A stretch of DNA of 64,000 nt, from contig JAAYVI010000017.1 of assembly GCA_012517235.1 (NCBI GenBank), positions 1 through 64,000 of the forward strand, read 5' to 3'. Shown in pieces: positions 1-8,891 of this stretch. Position 1 is the first letter of the stretch; every line of letters starts with the position of its first letter. The stretch comes from Elusimicrobiota bacterium (GTDB lineage: Bacteria > Elusimicrobiota > Elusimicrobia > Elusimicrobiales > UBA9959). The position numbers and the translations under genes were made by a program. The notes under the pieces were generated by a model. The model was not told the DNA's origin and searched no databases. It was given only the letters and a program-made list of their open reading frames with translations.

Positions 1-96
1 CCGTACTCGGCCAAAAAAACGGGATCGGCGCTGCGAACGGCTTTCTTTGAATATGTTTCGATAATAAACGATTGCGATGAGGAAGATAAAAAATAA
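1..96 (+). CDS. C-terminal end of an unidentified protein (partial)
   Basis: Frame 1 is open from the window edge to a TAA at 94-96 and gives 31 residues. They end in an acidic and lysine-rich tail (NDCDEEDKK) that looks like a natural protein C-terminus. The reverse strand is also open here, so the strand is a judgement. Too little is present to assign a family. The gene would converge on proS, with about 145 bases between them in which I see no strong terminator. Confidence 0.4.
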   Translation, partial: PYSAKKTGSALRTAFFEYVSIINDCDEEDKK

Positions 97-241
97 GACC
101 TTGCCCGGTTAAGTTCGCAGGACGATAGAAAAGGCGAGAAAATAAAAAAAATTAACAAAACCCCTAACCTCTTCATACTTGAAAATATTACAAAAAACTT
201 TTAAATGTATCAACAAAATTATATTTGCGATCGGAAAATAA

Positions 242-1960
242 TTACTCGCATTTTATTTCTTTAATTATCTCTTCTATTAAGGACGGAAGTTTTTCAAGTT
301 TTATTCTCTGAGCAGCTTTGTCTCTTCTTCTCTTAAATTCCAATTCGCCGTCTTTTAATGTTTTTGAGCTTATGACTATTCTGAAAGGAAGTCCTATCAA
401 ATCTCCGTCCTTAAATTTTATTCCCGGCCTTTCGTTTCTTTCGTCCCACAAAACTTCTATACCCGCGGAAATAAGAGTATCGTGTATTTGCGCGGATCTG
501 GCGTAAATTTCTTTATCTTCCGTTTCTACGGTTACCAAATATACGTGGAAAGGCGCTATCGGCGCCGGCCATATTATTCCGTATTCGTCGTTATTCTGTT
601 CTATCGCCGCGGCGACAGTTCTCGAAACGCCTATGCCGTAACATCCCATTTCCATAGGTTTGTTTTTTTGTTCTTCGTCTAAAAACTCGCATTTTAAGGA
701 AGACGAGTATTTGGTTCCCAATTTGAAAGTTTGGCCTACTTCTATGCCCTTTACGAATTCCAAAGGTTTTGAACATTTCGAGCAGAAATCGCCGGCGGAA
801 GCGTTCTTTATATCCGCAAATAAGTCCGGTTCGTAATCTCTTCCTAAATTTATATTAACGCTGTGATAATCGTCTTTATTTGCCCCGGACACTGCGTTAA
901 TTACGCCTTTGAGATAATAATCGGCTATTATTTTTATTTTTCCTTTCATTCCTATCGGCCCGGCAAAACCTACTTTGCATCCGGAAGCAGACTCATAAGT
1001 CTTTTCGTCGGCTCTTTCCAAATTCTTGCATCCCAAAACGGAAATCAGTTTATTTTCGTTTATTTCATGATCTCCTCTTACTAGGGCAAGAACGGTATCG
1101 CCGTCGGCCGAATAGAATCCCGTTTTTATGAAATTAGAAGGGGCGATATTTAAGAAGGAGGATACTTCTTCCACGCTCGTTTTACCGGGAGTATGAACGT
1201 CTTTTACGGGCAAAAATTTAGATTGATCTATTTCTGCTTCAAAAGGTTTAACCTGCGCCTTTTCCACATTGGCGGCATAGCCGCAGGAGCAGACCGCTAT
1301 ATCGGCTTCGCCGGTATTGGCAAAAACCATAAACTCGTGAGAATAATTTCCGCCTATGGCTCCCGTTGCCGCTTCGACGGGCTTAAATTTCAATCCGCAG
1401 CGTTTAAATATTTTTTCATAAGCTTTATAAACCTTATCGTACCAGACAAGGCAATCTTTTTCGTCGGTATGGAAAGAGTAAGCGTCTTTCATGTAAAATT
1501 CTCTGGATCTCATTACTCCGAAACGAGGCCTGATCTCGTCTCTGAATTTTAATCCGAATTGATAAAGAAGTATGGGCAATTGTCTGTAAGAATTTATGTC
1601 TCTTCTTACCACATTGGTTATGACTTCTTCCGCTGTGGGGGCAAAACAAAATTCCGAATCTTTTCTGTCTTTTATTCTCAGAAGCTCTTTGCCGTAAACC
1701 TGCCATCTTCCAGTTTCCGTCCAAAGCTCTTTGGGCTGTATTACCGGCAGCCATAATTCCTGAGCGCCTATGGCGTCCATTTCTTCTCTTATTATGTTTT
1801 CAACTTTCTTCAAAACCCTAAATCCCAAAGGCAGCCATTCGTAAATTCCGCTGGCAAGTTTCCTTATCATAGCCGCCCTGAACATAAGTTTTGCGGATAT
1901 ATTATCGGCGTCGGAAGGCGCCTGTCTCAAAGTGGGAAGAAAGTAATTGCTGAGTTTCAT
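242..1960 (-). CDS. proS: Prolyl-tRNA synthetase, bacterial type
   Basis: Cytoplasmic class II aminoacyl-tRNA synthetase that charges tRNA-Pro. The 572-residue length is that of the bacterial form carrying a YbaK-like editing (INS) domain between motifs 2 and 3, here roughly residues 230-385. Motif 2 is visible as FRDEIRPRFGVMRSREFYMKD and motif 3 as GCYGIGVSRTVAAA. A C-terminal anticodon-binding domain follows (FHVYLVTVE onward). It starts 12 bases after the ispG stop, with GAGAGGA as ribosome-binding site, so it is the last gene of the frr-to-proS run. No missing catalytic motif was noticed. Confidence 0.97.
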   Translation of the reverse strand: MKLSNYFLPTLRQAPSDADNISAKLMFRAAMIRKLASGIYEWLPLGFRVLKKVENIIREEMDAIGAQELWLPVIQPKELWTETGRWQVYGKELLRIKDRKDSEFCFAPTAEEVITNVVRRDINSYRQLPILLYQFGLKFRDEIRPRFGVMRSREFYMKDAYSFHTDEKDCLVWYDKVYKAYEKIFKRCGLKFKPVEAATGAIGGNYSHEFMVFANTGEADIAVCSCGYAANVEKAQVKPFEAEIDQSKFLPVKDVHTPGKTSVEEVSSFLNIAPSNFIKTGFYSADGDTVLALVRGDHEINENKLISVLGCKNLERADEKTYESASGCKVGFAGPIGMKGKIKIIADYYLKGVINAVSGANKDDYHSVNINLGRDYEPDLFADIKNASAGDFCSKCSKPLEFVKGIEVGQTFKLGTKYSSSLKCEFLDEEQKNKPMEMGCYGIGVSRTVAAAIEQNNDEYGIIWPAPIAPFHVYLVTVETEDKEIYARSAQIHDTLISAGIEVLWDERNERPGIKFKDGDLIGLPFRIVISSKTLKDGELEFKRRRDKAAQRIKLEKLPSLIEEIIKEIKCE

Positions 1961-1972
1961 AAATCGTCCTCT

Positions 1973-3055
1973 CTATTTGTTTCTTATTTTTCTTATTATC
2001 TCATTGGACCATTCTTTTTCGCCCAAAACTTTTATCTGTTTTCCTTTTTCTATCCAAACGCCTTTGCCTTTTCCGCCGCATATTCCGAAATCGGCCTCCC
2101 TGGCTTCGCCGGGACCGTTTACCACGCAGCCCATAACCGCTATTTTGAGTCCGCGGGCTTTATTGCGCAAAGACGGCTCGGAATATATTCTCTCTTCTAT
2201 TTCGTGGACTGCTTTGGAAACGTCGGTCTGGCATCTGCCGCATGTCGGACAAGAAACTATATCAGGCCCGTATTGAGCCAATTTAAGAGCTTTAAGTATT
2301 TCGAAAGCGGTTCTCACTTGAACAGAAGGATTTTCGGTCAAGGAAACTCTTATCGTATCGCCTATGCCTTTAGACAGCAAAGTCCCTATGCCTATGGAAG
2401 ATTTAACGACTCCGGAAACGAATGTCCCCGCTTCGGTGACTCCCAAATGAAGGGGGATGTCGGTTTTCGAAGCGAAAATTTCATTTGCCAAAATCGTTCT
2501 TTCTATGTCGTCGGCTTTGAGAGAAACTATTATGTCTTTGAAATTAAATTCGTCGAGTATCTCCGCCTGTTCCATGGCTTCTTTGGCCATAATAGAAGCC
2601 CATTTATACGGACTCCATTTAGGCGAAGGATTTTTTTTCAAGGCTTTCAAGGAACCGGAATTTACGCCTATCCTTATGGGTATTCCTTTGTCTTTACATG
2701 CCAAAGCGACTTCTTTGACCTTATTTTTATCGCCTATATTTCCCGGATTTATCCTTATCTTATCGGCGCCTCTCTTTACGCATTCCAAAGCCAGTCTCCA
2801 ATCGAAATGTATGTCCGCGCAAAGAGGTATTGATATCGCTTTTTTTATCTTATCTATGCTTTCCGCGGCGGCCGTATCTGGAACAGCAACTCTTACTATC
2901 TGGCATCCGGCCTTTTCAAGTTCTCTTATTTGAGCGACCGTAGAAGCGATATCGGCGGTATCGGTATTTGTCATAGACTGCACGGAAACCGGATGAGAAG
3001 ATCCTATTGCCACTTCGCCGACTTTTACCTGTCTGGTCTTTCTTCTCTTATTCAT
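1973..3055 (-). CDS. ispG: 4-hydroxy-3-methylbut-2-enyl diphosphate synthase
   Basis: IspG (GcpE) is the [4Fe-4S] enzyme that converts MEcPP to HMBPP, the penultimate step of the MEP isoprenoid pathway. The cluster ligands are visible near the C-terminus as CPTCGRC, followed by GCVVNGPGEAREADFG with the third Cys and catalytic Glu. The open frame runs to 3100, but that extension overlaps rseP. ATG at 3053-3055 (MNKRRKTRQ) lies one base after the rseP stop and gives 360 residues, the normal size. Dxr, another enzyme of the pathway, lies two genes upstream in the same operon. Confidence 0.96.
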   Translation of the reverse strand: MNKRRKTRQVKVGEVAIGSSHPVSVQSMTNTDTADIASTVAQIRELEKAGCQIVRVAVPDTAAAESIDKIKKAISIPLCADIHFDWRLALECVKRGADKIRINPGNIGDKNKVKEVALACKDKGIPIRIGVNSGSLKALKKNPSPKWSPYKWASIMAKEAMEQAEILDEFNFKDIIVSLKADDIERTILANEIFASKTDIPLHLGVTEAGTFVSGVVKSSIGIGTLLSKGIGDTIRVSLTENPSVQVRTAFEILKALKLAQYGPDIVSCPTCGRCQTDVSKAVHEIEERIYSEPSLRNKARGLKIAVMGCVVNGPGEAREADFGICGGKGKGVWIEKGKQIKVLGEKEWSNEIIRKIRNK

Positions 3056-3056
3056 A

Positions 3057-4139
3057 TTATTTGCCTTCTTTGGAAACCGCTTCTGATTTGGGCTTGGCAA
3101 AATGAGCTTCGTAAATTCTCTTTATATCGTTATATGTGGCAAAAAGAAATATTCCCAAAAGCAAAGCTATTCCGGCGGAATTTACATATTTCATTATTTG
3201 AACGGTAAGTCTTTTTCTTGTAAGCCCTTCGAATATATAAAGTATGGAATGACCGCCGTCCAAAAGGGGGATGGGAAGAAGATTGAAAAATCCTACGGCT
3301 ATGGAAATAAGTCCCAATAAGAAAAAGAAATCGGATGCTCCGCTTCTGGCCGCTTTGCTGACTATGGTAACTATTCCTATGGGTCCGGAAACGTCGGGTT
3401 TTTCCATTCTATAAATACTTTTTGCCAGACTTTCCACGGTAAAAGCCGTCCAATACCAGCATTGATGTGCCGACATCAAAACGGCTTTCCCGATACCGAC
3501 CGGCACATATTCGGTAGCGGGAGCTATACCCACTATTCCCTTTGCCGAATCGGAAGGGGATTTGACGGGAGTTATTTTAACCGAAGATACTACGCCGCTT
3601 CTTTCGTATTCCAATGTGATTTCTTTTTGAGGGGAAGAATGTATCAAAGAGCTCATTTGAGTCCATGTTTCCATTTTTACGCCGTTTATCGAAATAATTC
3701 TATCGTTTTCTTTAAGTCCGGCTTTGTCGGCGGGAAAATCTTCGGCTATGCTTCCTATTACCGGCTTATCGGTTATTACCGGCCTTCCGACAAAAGATAT
3801 TACGAAGAAAAAAACGACAAAGGCAAGAAGATAATTCATGGCGGGGCCGGCCCAGACAACTGCCAATCTTATATACCACGGTTTTGAGAAGTATTCGTCC
3901 GATTCTCCTTTATGTTCCTCTATATCTTCTCCCTTGGGCTTGACATATCCGCCCAAAGGAACGGCTCTTAAAGAATATCTGGTTTCTTTTTTTGTAAATC
4001 CGAAAAGCTCTTTGCCGAAACCGAAAGAAAAGTTTTCTACGGCTATGCCCGAAAGCTTGCAAACCAAGAAGTGTCCGAACTCGTGTATGAATATCACGAC
4101 TCCGAAAGTAAAGATTACGGCTATTATGGACAATATCAT
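3057..4139 (-). CDS. rseP: RIP metalloprotease RseP / site-2 protease
   Basis: Inner-membrane zinc intramembrane protease of the site-2 family. In model bacteria RseP releases anti-sigma factors and clears signal peptides. The zinc motif HEFGH is at residues 19-23 in the first membrane helix. A PDZ-like domain occupies about residues 125-200 (PADKAGLKENDRIISING). The second metal-ligand motif is NLLPIPLLDGGH near residue 290. The 360-residue length implies a single PDZ domain, as in Bacillus RasP, rather than the two of E. coli RseP. The start overlaps the dxr stop by 4 bases (ATGA), so translation is probably coupled. The client here is unknown. Confidence 0.95.
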   Translation of the reverse strand: MILSIIAVIFTFGVVIFIHEFGHFLVCKLSGIAVENFSFGFGKELFGFTKKETRYSLRAVPLGGYVKPKGEDIEEHKGESDEYFSKPWYIRLAVVWAGPAMNYLLAFVVFFFVISFVGRPVITDKPVIGSIAEDFPADKAGLKENDRIISINGVKMETWTQMSSLIHSSPQKEITLEYERSGVVSSVKITPVKSPSDSAKGIVGIAPATEYVPVGIGKAVLMSAHQCWYWTAFTVESLAKSIYRMEKPDVSGPIGIVTIVSKAARSGASDFFFLLGLISIAVGFFNLLPIPLLDGGHSILYIFEGLTRKRLTVQIMKYVNSAGIALLLGIFLFATYNDIKRIYEAHFAKPKSEAVSKEGK

Positions 4140-5359
4140 TTATCCTCCGAATATTTTTTTGAAAATATCTTTTTTGTTTTTAATCCCGATTTCATATTTG
4201 AAATAATCTCTCTCGCCTTTACTCTGCTCCATCCGTCTATTTCCACCACGTCTTCAAATCCGTAACTTCCTTTGAAAGGCGAATTCAAAGACAAAGTTTT
4301 CTCTATAACCGGAGCTATTAAATCAAAAGTTATTTCTTCTCTTAGAAAAGCGGAAACGGCCTCCTCGTTTGAGGCGTTAAGAATAGGCAAAGATAGTCCG
4401 CCCGCTTTTTGAGCGTCTTTGGCGAGTTTTAAGCATTTGAATTTTTTAAAGTCGGGTTTATAAAATTCCAATTTTGTCAAATCAAAAAAATTTATTTCTT
4501 TAACCGGACATTTTATTCTTTCCGGATATGTCAAAGAATATTGTATCGGAAGTCGCATATCGGGATTTGACATTTGAGCTATTACCGAATTATCGTTAAA
4601 TTCTACGGCCGAATGTATTATCGATTGCGGGTGTATGAGTATCTCTATTTTTTCATAGGGTAAAGAAAAAAGATTTTCTATTTCTATCGATTCCAGTCCC
4701 TTATTCATCAAAGTGGCCGAATCTACCGTTATTTTTTTACCCATTTTCCAATTGGGGTGTTTAAGAGCTTGAGAAGGGGTTATTTTTGAAAAATCTCCTT
4801 GGTATCTGTAAAAAGCTCCGCCGGAAGCGGTCAAAAATATTCTTTTGACTATGTCTTTAGGATTTTGATTTTCATAACCTTTAAGACATTGGAAAATAGC
4901 GGAAGGTTCGCTGTCTACGGGAATAATCTCGGCGCCTTTGGCTTTCGCTTCCGACATTAAAAGCTTTCCGGCCATAACCATAGGTTCTTTGTTGGCGAGA
5001 GCTATTTTTTTACCCGCGCGTATCGAAGATAATAGCGGTAAAAATCCTACGGCTCCGCTCAGAGAATTTAAAACGATATCCGCTTCCTTCAAAGATGCGG
5101 CCTCGCAGAGTCCTTCGTTGGACGGAGGCAAAAGTTTAACTTTTTTGGGAAGATATTTCTTAAGTTCTTTGGCGTATTTCTCTTCGTAAACGCATACGTA
5201 TTTGGGAGAAAATTTAATAATCTGAGAAAGCAGCTCTTTTATATTCGAATTAGCGGCCAAAGCCGATACTTCGGCATTTTTCATTTTGGATATTACGTCC
5301 AAAGCGTTTTTTCCTATCGAACCGGTAGAACCCAAAATTACGAATTTTTTGTTTTTCAT
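4136..5359 (-). CDS. dxr: 1-deoxy-D-xylulose 5-phosphate reductoisomerase
   Basis: NADPH-dependent enzyme converting DXP to MEP, the committed step of the non-mevalonate isoprenoid pathway. The N-terminal Rossmann motif is GSTGSIGKNALD (residues 10-21), with ANKEPMVMAG near 122. The metal-binding segment reads PVDSEPSAIFQCL: Asp149 and Glu151 match E. coli Asp150 and Glu152, but residue 152 is Pro where E. coli has His153. A second catalytic segment, VDSATLMNKGLESIE, is intact. The 407-residue length is normal. The gene is followed by rseP with an ATGA overlap. Confidence 0.95.
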   Translation of the reverse strand: MKNKKFVILGSTGSIGKNALDVISKMKNAEVSALAANSNIKELLSQIIKFSPKYVCVYEEKYAKELKKYLPKKVKLLPPSNEGLCEAASLKEADIVLNSLSGAVGFLPLLSSIRAGKKIALANKEPMVMAGKLLMSEAKAKGAEIIPVDSEPSAIFQCLKGYENQNPKDIVKRIFLTASGGAFYRYQGDFSKITPSQALKHPNWKMGKKITVDSATLMNKGLESIEIENLFSLPYEKIEILIHPQSIIHSAVEFNDNSVIAQMSNPDMRLPIQYSLTYPERIKCPVKEINFFDLTKLEFYKPDFKKFKCLKLAKDAQKAGGLSLPILNASNEEAVSAFLREEITFDLIAPVIEKTLSLNSPFKGSYGFEDVVEIDGWSRVKAREIISNMKSGLKTKKIFSKKYSEDK

Positions 5360-6159
5360 CTTGTTAAAACCAAGAAATAATAAGTCAAAGGGGCTATGAA
5401 CAGATAAGAATCGAATCTATCCAGTACTCCTCCGTGACCGGGAAGAAGATTGGAAGAATCTTTTACCCCGGCGGCTCTTTTTATTAAAGATTCGGCCAAA
5501 TCGGAATACTGACCGGCCAAACCTATAAGCATGGCCAAAAGAAAAGAGTAAAAAGCGGTCGCGGCGCTTATGTAAAAATGAAATATCCACATTGTTAAAG
5601 CGGCAAAAGCCAAGGCGGCGAAAAAGCCTTCGACCGTTTTTTTGGGACTTACCGAAGAAAGTTTGTTTTTGCCGAATTTCTTACCTATAAAATAAGCCGC
5701 GGTATCCATAACCCAAACGGTTATTATAATCGCAAAAGTCAAAATCCTTCCGTCCGGTCTTAAGTCCCTTATCAAAGGCAAATGCGCCAAACCGAAAGAA
5801 ATAAGCATTATTCCGAAAGAAGTATAAGCGGGTCTTTCCAGGTAACGTTCTTTTGCGAATACTTCTCTAAGCAAAGGCAGTATAAAAGACAAAGAAATAA
5901 AAAGAGGCAAAAAAATACCTATGTTAAGAGGATAATAATCTCCGTTGAAAAAAACCGCAAAAGGCAGAATAATTCCGCAAAAGAAGAGGGAAAAAGGATC
6001 TACCGGTTTAAGGCCTACCGACATAACCGTATAATATTCGTAAAGCGAAAATATTATTATTCCCAATATAAAAAAGAAAAACGGAATTCCTCCGACCCAA
6101 ATAAATCCCGCTACCAAAGGTATTCCGAAAAGCGCGGTTATGACTCTGGGTAAAAGCAT
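5356..6159 (-). CDS. cdsA: Phosphatidate cytidylyltransferase (CDP-diacylglycerol synthase)
   Basis: Integral membrane enzyme that makes CDP-diacylglycerol from phosphatidate and CTP for phospholipid synthesis. The sequence has many hydrophobic helices. The C-terminal family signature is complete: SLIKRAAGVKDSSNLLPGHG, directly followed by GVLDRFD. The open frame extends to 6192, but ATG at 6157-6159 (MLLPRVITAL) lies one base past the uppS stop and gives a normal 267-residue protein, so that start is chosen. It overlaps dxr by 4 bases. The uppS-cdsA-dxr-rseP order is common in bacteria and joins lipid-carrier, phospholipid and envelope functions. Confidence 0.95.
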   Translation of the reverse strand: MLLPRVITALFGIPLVAGFIWVGGIPFFFFILGIIIFSLYEYYTVMSVGLKPVDPFSLFFCGIILPFAVFFNGDYYPLNIGIFLPLFISLSFILPLLREVFAKERYLERPAYTSFGIMLISFGLAHLPLIRDLRPDGRILTFAIIITVWVMDTAAYFIGKKFGKNKLSSVSPKKTVEGFFAALAFAALTMWIFHFYISAATAFYSFLLAMLIGLAGQYSDLAESLIKRAAGVKDSSNLLPGHGGVLDRFDSYLFIAPLTYYFLVLTR

Positions 6160-6160
6160 A

Positions 6161-6856
6161 TCAAGCTCCTTTTCTTCTCTCTCTCGCAGCATAATCGGCC
6201 AAAGCCGATTTCAAATCTTCGGCGTTGAAATCCGGCCAAAATTTATCCGAAAAATAAAACTCGCTGTAAGCCGACTGCCAAAGTAAAAAATTAGAAATTC
6301 TTTTTTCTCCCGAAGTCCTTATTATTAGATCGGGTTCCGGGAGGGGAAAAGTATAAAGATTTTTTTCCAATTCTTCTTGAGTTATTTTCTTAACGCCTTT
6401 CGCGCATATTTTATTGACGGCGTCCAATATTTCCTGGCGTCCGCCGTAGTTCAACGCTATGTTTAGAACCATAGATTTGCAGTTTTTAAGCTTATTTTCC
6501 GCTTGTAAAAGAGTATCTATTATATCCGGAGGCAATTCTTTTATTCGTCCGCTGAACTTAAGCGCTATGTCGTTTTCAAGAAGTTCTTTTTGATAAGAAG
6601 AAATGGCTTTTTTAAGCAAAAGCATCAAGGTTTTTACTTCGGAAACGGATCTCTTCCAATTCTCGCAGGAGAAAGCATAAAGAGTCAGAGCCTTTATGCC
6701 GGCCTGTTTGGCCGCCCTCGTTATTACTCTTACGGTATCCACTCCCTTTTTATGTCCGTAAGCGGCCGGCAGTCCTTTTTTTTTGGCCCAACGTCTATTA
6801 CCGTCCATTATGACCGCGACATGCGCGGGAATATTATTGTCCGAATCGGAAGGCAT
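6161..6856 (-). CDS. uppS: Undecaprenyl diphosphate synthase
   Basis: Cis-prenyltransferase that extends farnesyl diphosphate to C55 undecaprenyl diphosphate, the lipid carrier for peptidoglycan and O-antigen. Family motifs are visible: VIMDGNRRWAKKKG with the catalytic Asp, YAFSCENWKRS, and the C-terminal DLIIRTSGEKRISNFLLWQ and YSEFYFSDKFWPDF. The length of 231 residues is typical. ATG immediately follows the frr stop. It supplies the carrier used by MraY and MurG, encoded further along in this window. Confidence 0.97.
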   Translation of the reverse strand: MPSDSDNNIPAHVAVIMDGNRRWAKKKGLPAAYGHKKGVDTVRVITRAAKQAGIKALTLYAFSCENWKRSVSEVKTLMLLLKKAISSYQKELLENDIALKFSGRIKELPPDIIDTLLQAENKLKNCKSMVLNIALNYGGRQEILDAVNKICAKGVKKITQEELEKNLYTFPLPEPDLIIRTSGEKRISNFLLWQSAYSEFYFSDKFWPDFNAEDLKSALADYAARERRKGA

Positions 6857-7417
6857 TTATATGGTAAGAAGCTCCTTTTCTTTTTCTTGCGCTATATTAT
6901 CTATGTCGGCTATATATTTATCGGTTTGCTTTTGAACCGTAAGTTCGTGCCTTTTGTAATCGTCTTCGGATATTTCGGAACTTTTTTGAGCTTTTTTTAT
7001 TTTTTCCAAAGCGTCTCTTCTTACGTTCCTGACCGCCACTCTGGCGTCTTCGGCCATTTTGGAAACCATTTTGACCATTTTTTTTCTTTGTTCTTCGTTC
7101 ATGGAAGGAAGATTTATTCTTATTATATCTCCCTGTCTCGAAGGGCTGGTCCCCAAATCGGTTTTTTTCAATTCGGTTTCTATGGCGTCCAAAGCGCCTT
7201 TATCCCAAGGTCTTATTTCCATCGTTCTGGCCTCGGGTATGGAAATGGCGGCTATCTGTTTAAGGGGAACTTTTGCTCCGTAGTATTCCACATAAACATT
7301 GTCGAGCAATTGAGGATTGGCCCTGCCGGTTCTAAGAGAAGTCAAATCTTTTTTAAATCTTTCCACTTTATCGGCCATTTCCATTTCGCTTTCTTCTATA
7401 AAATCGTTAACGCTCAT
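6857..7417 (-). CDS. frr: Ribosome recycling factor
   Basis: RRF splits post-termination ribosomes together with EF-G. The 186-residue protein contains the conserved SLRTGRANPQLLD near the N-terminus, the GAKVPLKQIA beta segment, and a C-terminal coiled helix (DDYKRHELTVQKQTDKYI). The frame opens at 7429, but ATG at 7415-7417 (MSVNDFIEE) is preceded at 3 bases by GGGAGGT and matches the usual family start. A consensus-like promoter lies about 35 bases upstream. Frr is therefore the likely first gene of the seven-gene frr-uppS-cdsA-dxr-rseP-ispG-proS unit. Confidence 0.97.
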   Translation of the reverse strand: MSVNDFIEESEMEMADKVERFKKDLTSLRTGRANPQLLDNVYVEYYGAKVPLKQIAAISIPEARTMEIRPWDKGALDAIETELKKTDLGTSPSRQGDIIRINLPSMNEEQRKKMVKMVSKMAEDARVAVRNVRRDALEKIKKAQKSSEISEDDYKRHELTVQKQTDKYIADIDNIAQEKEKELLTI

Positions 7418-7451
7418 AAAACCTCCCAAAAAAACGTTTTAGTCATTTATA

Positions 7452-7480
7452 ATTATATAAATTAGAAACATAATAGACAA
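7452..7480 (-). promoter_or_regulatory. Sigma-70-type promoter for the frr operon
   Basis: Reading the minus strand, TTGTCT (7475-7480) is followed after exactly 17 bases by a perfect TATAAT (7452-7457). Transcription would start near 7445, giving a leader of about 28 bases with the GGGAGGT site before frr. It is the only convincing promoter I see ahead of the frr-to-proS run. Confidence 0.7.
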
Positions 7481-7526
7481 GCAAAGGAAATTAGATGTAT
7501 TGATAAGCGGATATGCTGCAAAAAAA

Positions 7527-7567
7527 GATGTATGGACGTATAGATGCGTAGAGGTATGGATGTATGG
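7527..7567. repeat. Degenerate 16-bp tandem tract
   Basis: Between gmhA and frr, GATG recurs at 7527, 7543 and 7559, a strict 16-base step. The units are GATGTATGGACGTATA, GATGCGTAGAGGTATG and GATGTATGG. The surrounding 180 bases hold the frr promoter but no gene I can support. The track ORF 7439-7639 through it is a low-complexity translation. Confidence 0.5.
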
Positions 7568-7611
7568 CAAAAAAGATTTGGGAGAAATAATATTAAGAAA
7601 GCAGAAATTTT

Positions 7612-8166
7612 TTAAAAAGAATCTTCTATCAATTCGCAAAGTATATGAACAGCAAGAGAATGCATTTCTTGTATTCTCGCGGTAACTTTTTCGTCAAAAG
7701 ACAAACAAATATCGGAATAAGAAGAAATTTTTCCGCCCGCGCCGGTCAACGAAAAAACCTTCATATTAATTTCTTTTGCCTTAGCGGCCGCTTTAAGAAT
7801 ATTTTTACTGTTTCCTGAAGTAGAAAAAGCTATCAGAACGTCTCCTTCGCGGCCTAAAGCTTCGACTTGTCTGGAAAAAACGTCTTCAAAGGAATAATCG
7901 TTGGATATCGAAGTAATAGCCGAAGTATCGGTGGTAAGAGCCAAAGCGGCGAGACCTTTTCTTTCCTTTTGAAATCTTCCGGTAAGCTCGGCGGCGAAAT
8001 GCTGGCAATCCGCCGCGCTTCCTCCGTTTCCGCAAAGAAGTATTTTTTTACCGTTTTTAAGCGCCGAAACTATCGTTAAAGAGGCTTCGGCGAGAATATC
8101 CGATTTCTTTTCAAATTTACAAAGAGCTTTTTTATGATCTTCTATTATTTGATTTATCTTTTTCAT
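7612..8166 (-). CDS. gmhA: D-sedoheptulose 7-phosphate isomerase (SIS domain)
   Basis: GmhA isomerises sedoheptulose 7-phosphate to heptose 7-phosphate, the first step of ADP-heptose synthesis for LPS inner core. The 184-residue protein is a single SIS domain with LLCGNGGSAADCQHFAAEL and FSTSGNSKNIL phosphosugar loops. It also has TSISNDYSFEDVFSRQVEAL, characteristic of GmhA rather than of other SIS proteins. The frame opens at 8265 inside pyrH; ATG at 8164-8166 overlaps the pyrH stop by 4 bases and is chosen. Presence supports a Gram-negative envelope, but no other heptose gene is in the window, so a different phosphosugar substrate is possible. Confidence 0.88.
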   Translation of the reverse strand: MKKINQIIEDHKKALCKFEKKSDILAEASLTIVSALKNGKKILLCGNGGSAADCQHFAAELTGRFQKERKGLAALALTTDTSAITSISNDYSFEDVFSRQVEALGREGDVLIAFSTSGNSKNILKAAAKAKEINMKVFSLTGAGGKISSYSDICLSFDEKVTARIQEMHSLAVHILCELIEDSF

Positions 8167-8867
8167 TTTATCAAAGTACCTATGGATTTGCCTTTCAATG
8201 CCGCCGCTATATTTCCTTTTTTGTGAAGGTTTAGAACTCTTATGGGAATATTGTTTTCCATACATAAGGTCAAAGCGCTGGCATCCATAAATTTAAGTCC
8301 TTTTTTTATGGCTTCCATATAGGAAATTTCTTTTATAAGTTTTGCTTTGGAATCTTTTTTTGGATCCGCCGTATAAACTCCGTCGACTTGAGTGGCTTTT
8401 ATTATAAGATCCGCGCCTATTTCGGCCGCCCTTAAAGAAGCGGCGGTATCTGTGGTAAAATAAGGATTTCCGGTGCCTCCGGCAAATATTACGACTCTTT
8501 TCTTCTCCAAATGTCTTATGGCTTTTCTTCTTATAAAAGGTTCAGCTATTCTCGATATTTCTATGGCGGTTTGAACTCTGGTAACTATGCCCAGATTTTC
8601 CAGAGCGGATTGAAGAGCCATTGCGTTAATTACGGTGGCAAGCATCCCCATATTATCGGATGTTACTCTGTCTATTTTTCCATGCCCGTCTTTGGCTCCT
8701 CTCCAGATATTTCCTCCGCCTATCACCAAAGCCAACTGTATTTTAGGATCATAAGCGCTCTTTATTTCGGAAGCTATAAAATTAAGAGCCTGGGGAGTTA
8801 TGGATTTTTTTTCTTCGGAAAGCATAGACAGCGCTTCGCCGGACAGTTTAAGAAGAACTCTTTTCAT
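8163..8867 (-). CDS. pyrH: UMP kinase
   Basis: Hexameric bacterial UMP kinase of the amino-acid-kinase fold, phosphorylating UMP to UDP. Visible features are the N-terminal RVLLKLSGEAL, VIGGGNIWRG, the DNMGMLATVINA stretch, and GGTGNPYFTTDTAASLRAAEIGADLI followed by KATQVDGVYTADPKKD. The 234-residue length is normal. A GGAGG site lies 5 bases before ATG. The usual rpsB-tsf-pyrH order is kept, but a strong hairpin terminator separates tsf from pyrH, so its expression may depend on read-through. Confidence 0.97.
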   Translation of the reverse strand: MKRVLLKLSGEALSMLSEEKKSITPQALNFIASEIKSAYDPKIQLALVIGGGNIWRGAKDGHGKIDRVTSDNMGMLATVINAMALQSALENLGIVTRVQTAIEISRIAEPFIRRKAIRHLEKKRVVIFAGGTGNPYFTTDTAASLRAAEIGADLIIKATQVDGVYTADPKKDSKAKLIKEISYMEAIKKGLKFMDASALTLCMENNIPIRVLNLHKKGNIAAALKGKSIGTLIK

Positions 8868-8891
8868 ATCGCCTCCGTTTAAAGTAAAAAA

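Noticed and set aside
97-241. Possible small RNA or terminator between the partial gene and proS
   Set aside because: AT-rich sequence with no convincing stem-loop, promoter pair or conserved RNA pattern.
2204-2833. 209-residue plus-strand ORF opposite ispG
   Set aside because: Antisense shadow of ispG with low-complexity aromatic composition.
6590-7465. 291-residue plus-strand ORF opposite frr and uppS
   Set aside because: It runs antisense to two unmistakable genes. Its translation is rich in Phe, Tyr, Gly and Ser, as expected from the complement of Lys- and Glu-rich coding sequence.
7439-7639. 66-residue minus-strand ORF between gmhA and frr
   Set aside because: It translates the 16-bp repeat tract and the frr promoter region and overlaps the gmhA end. 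Composition is low complexity with no start signal.
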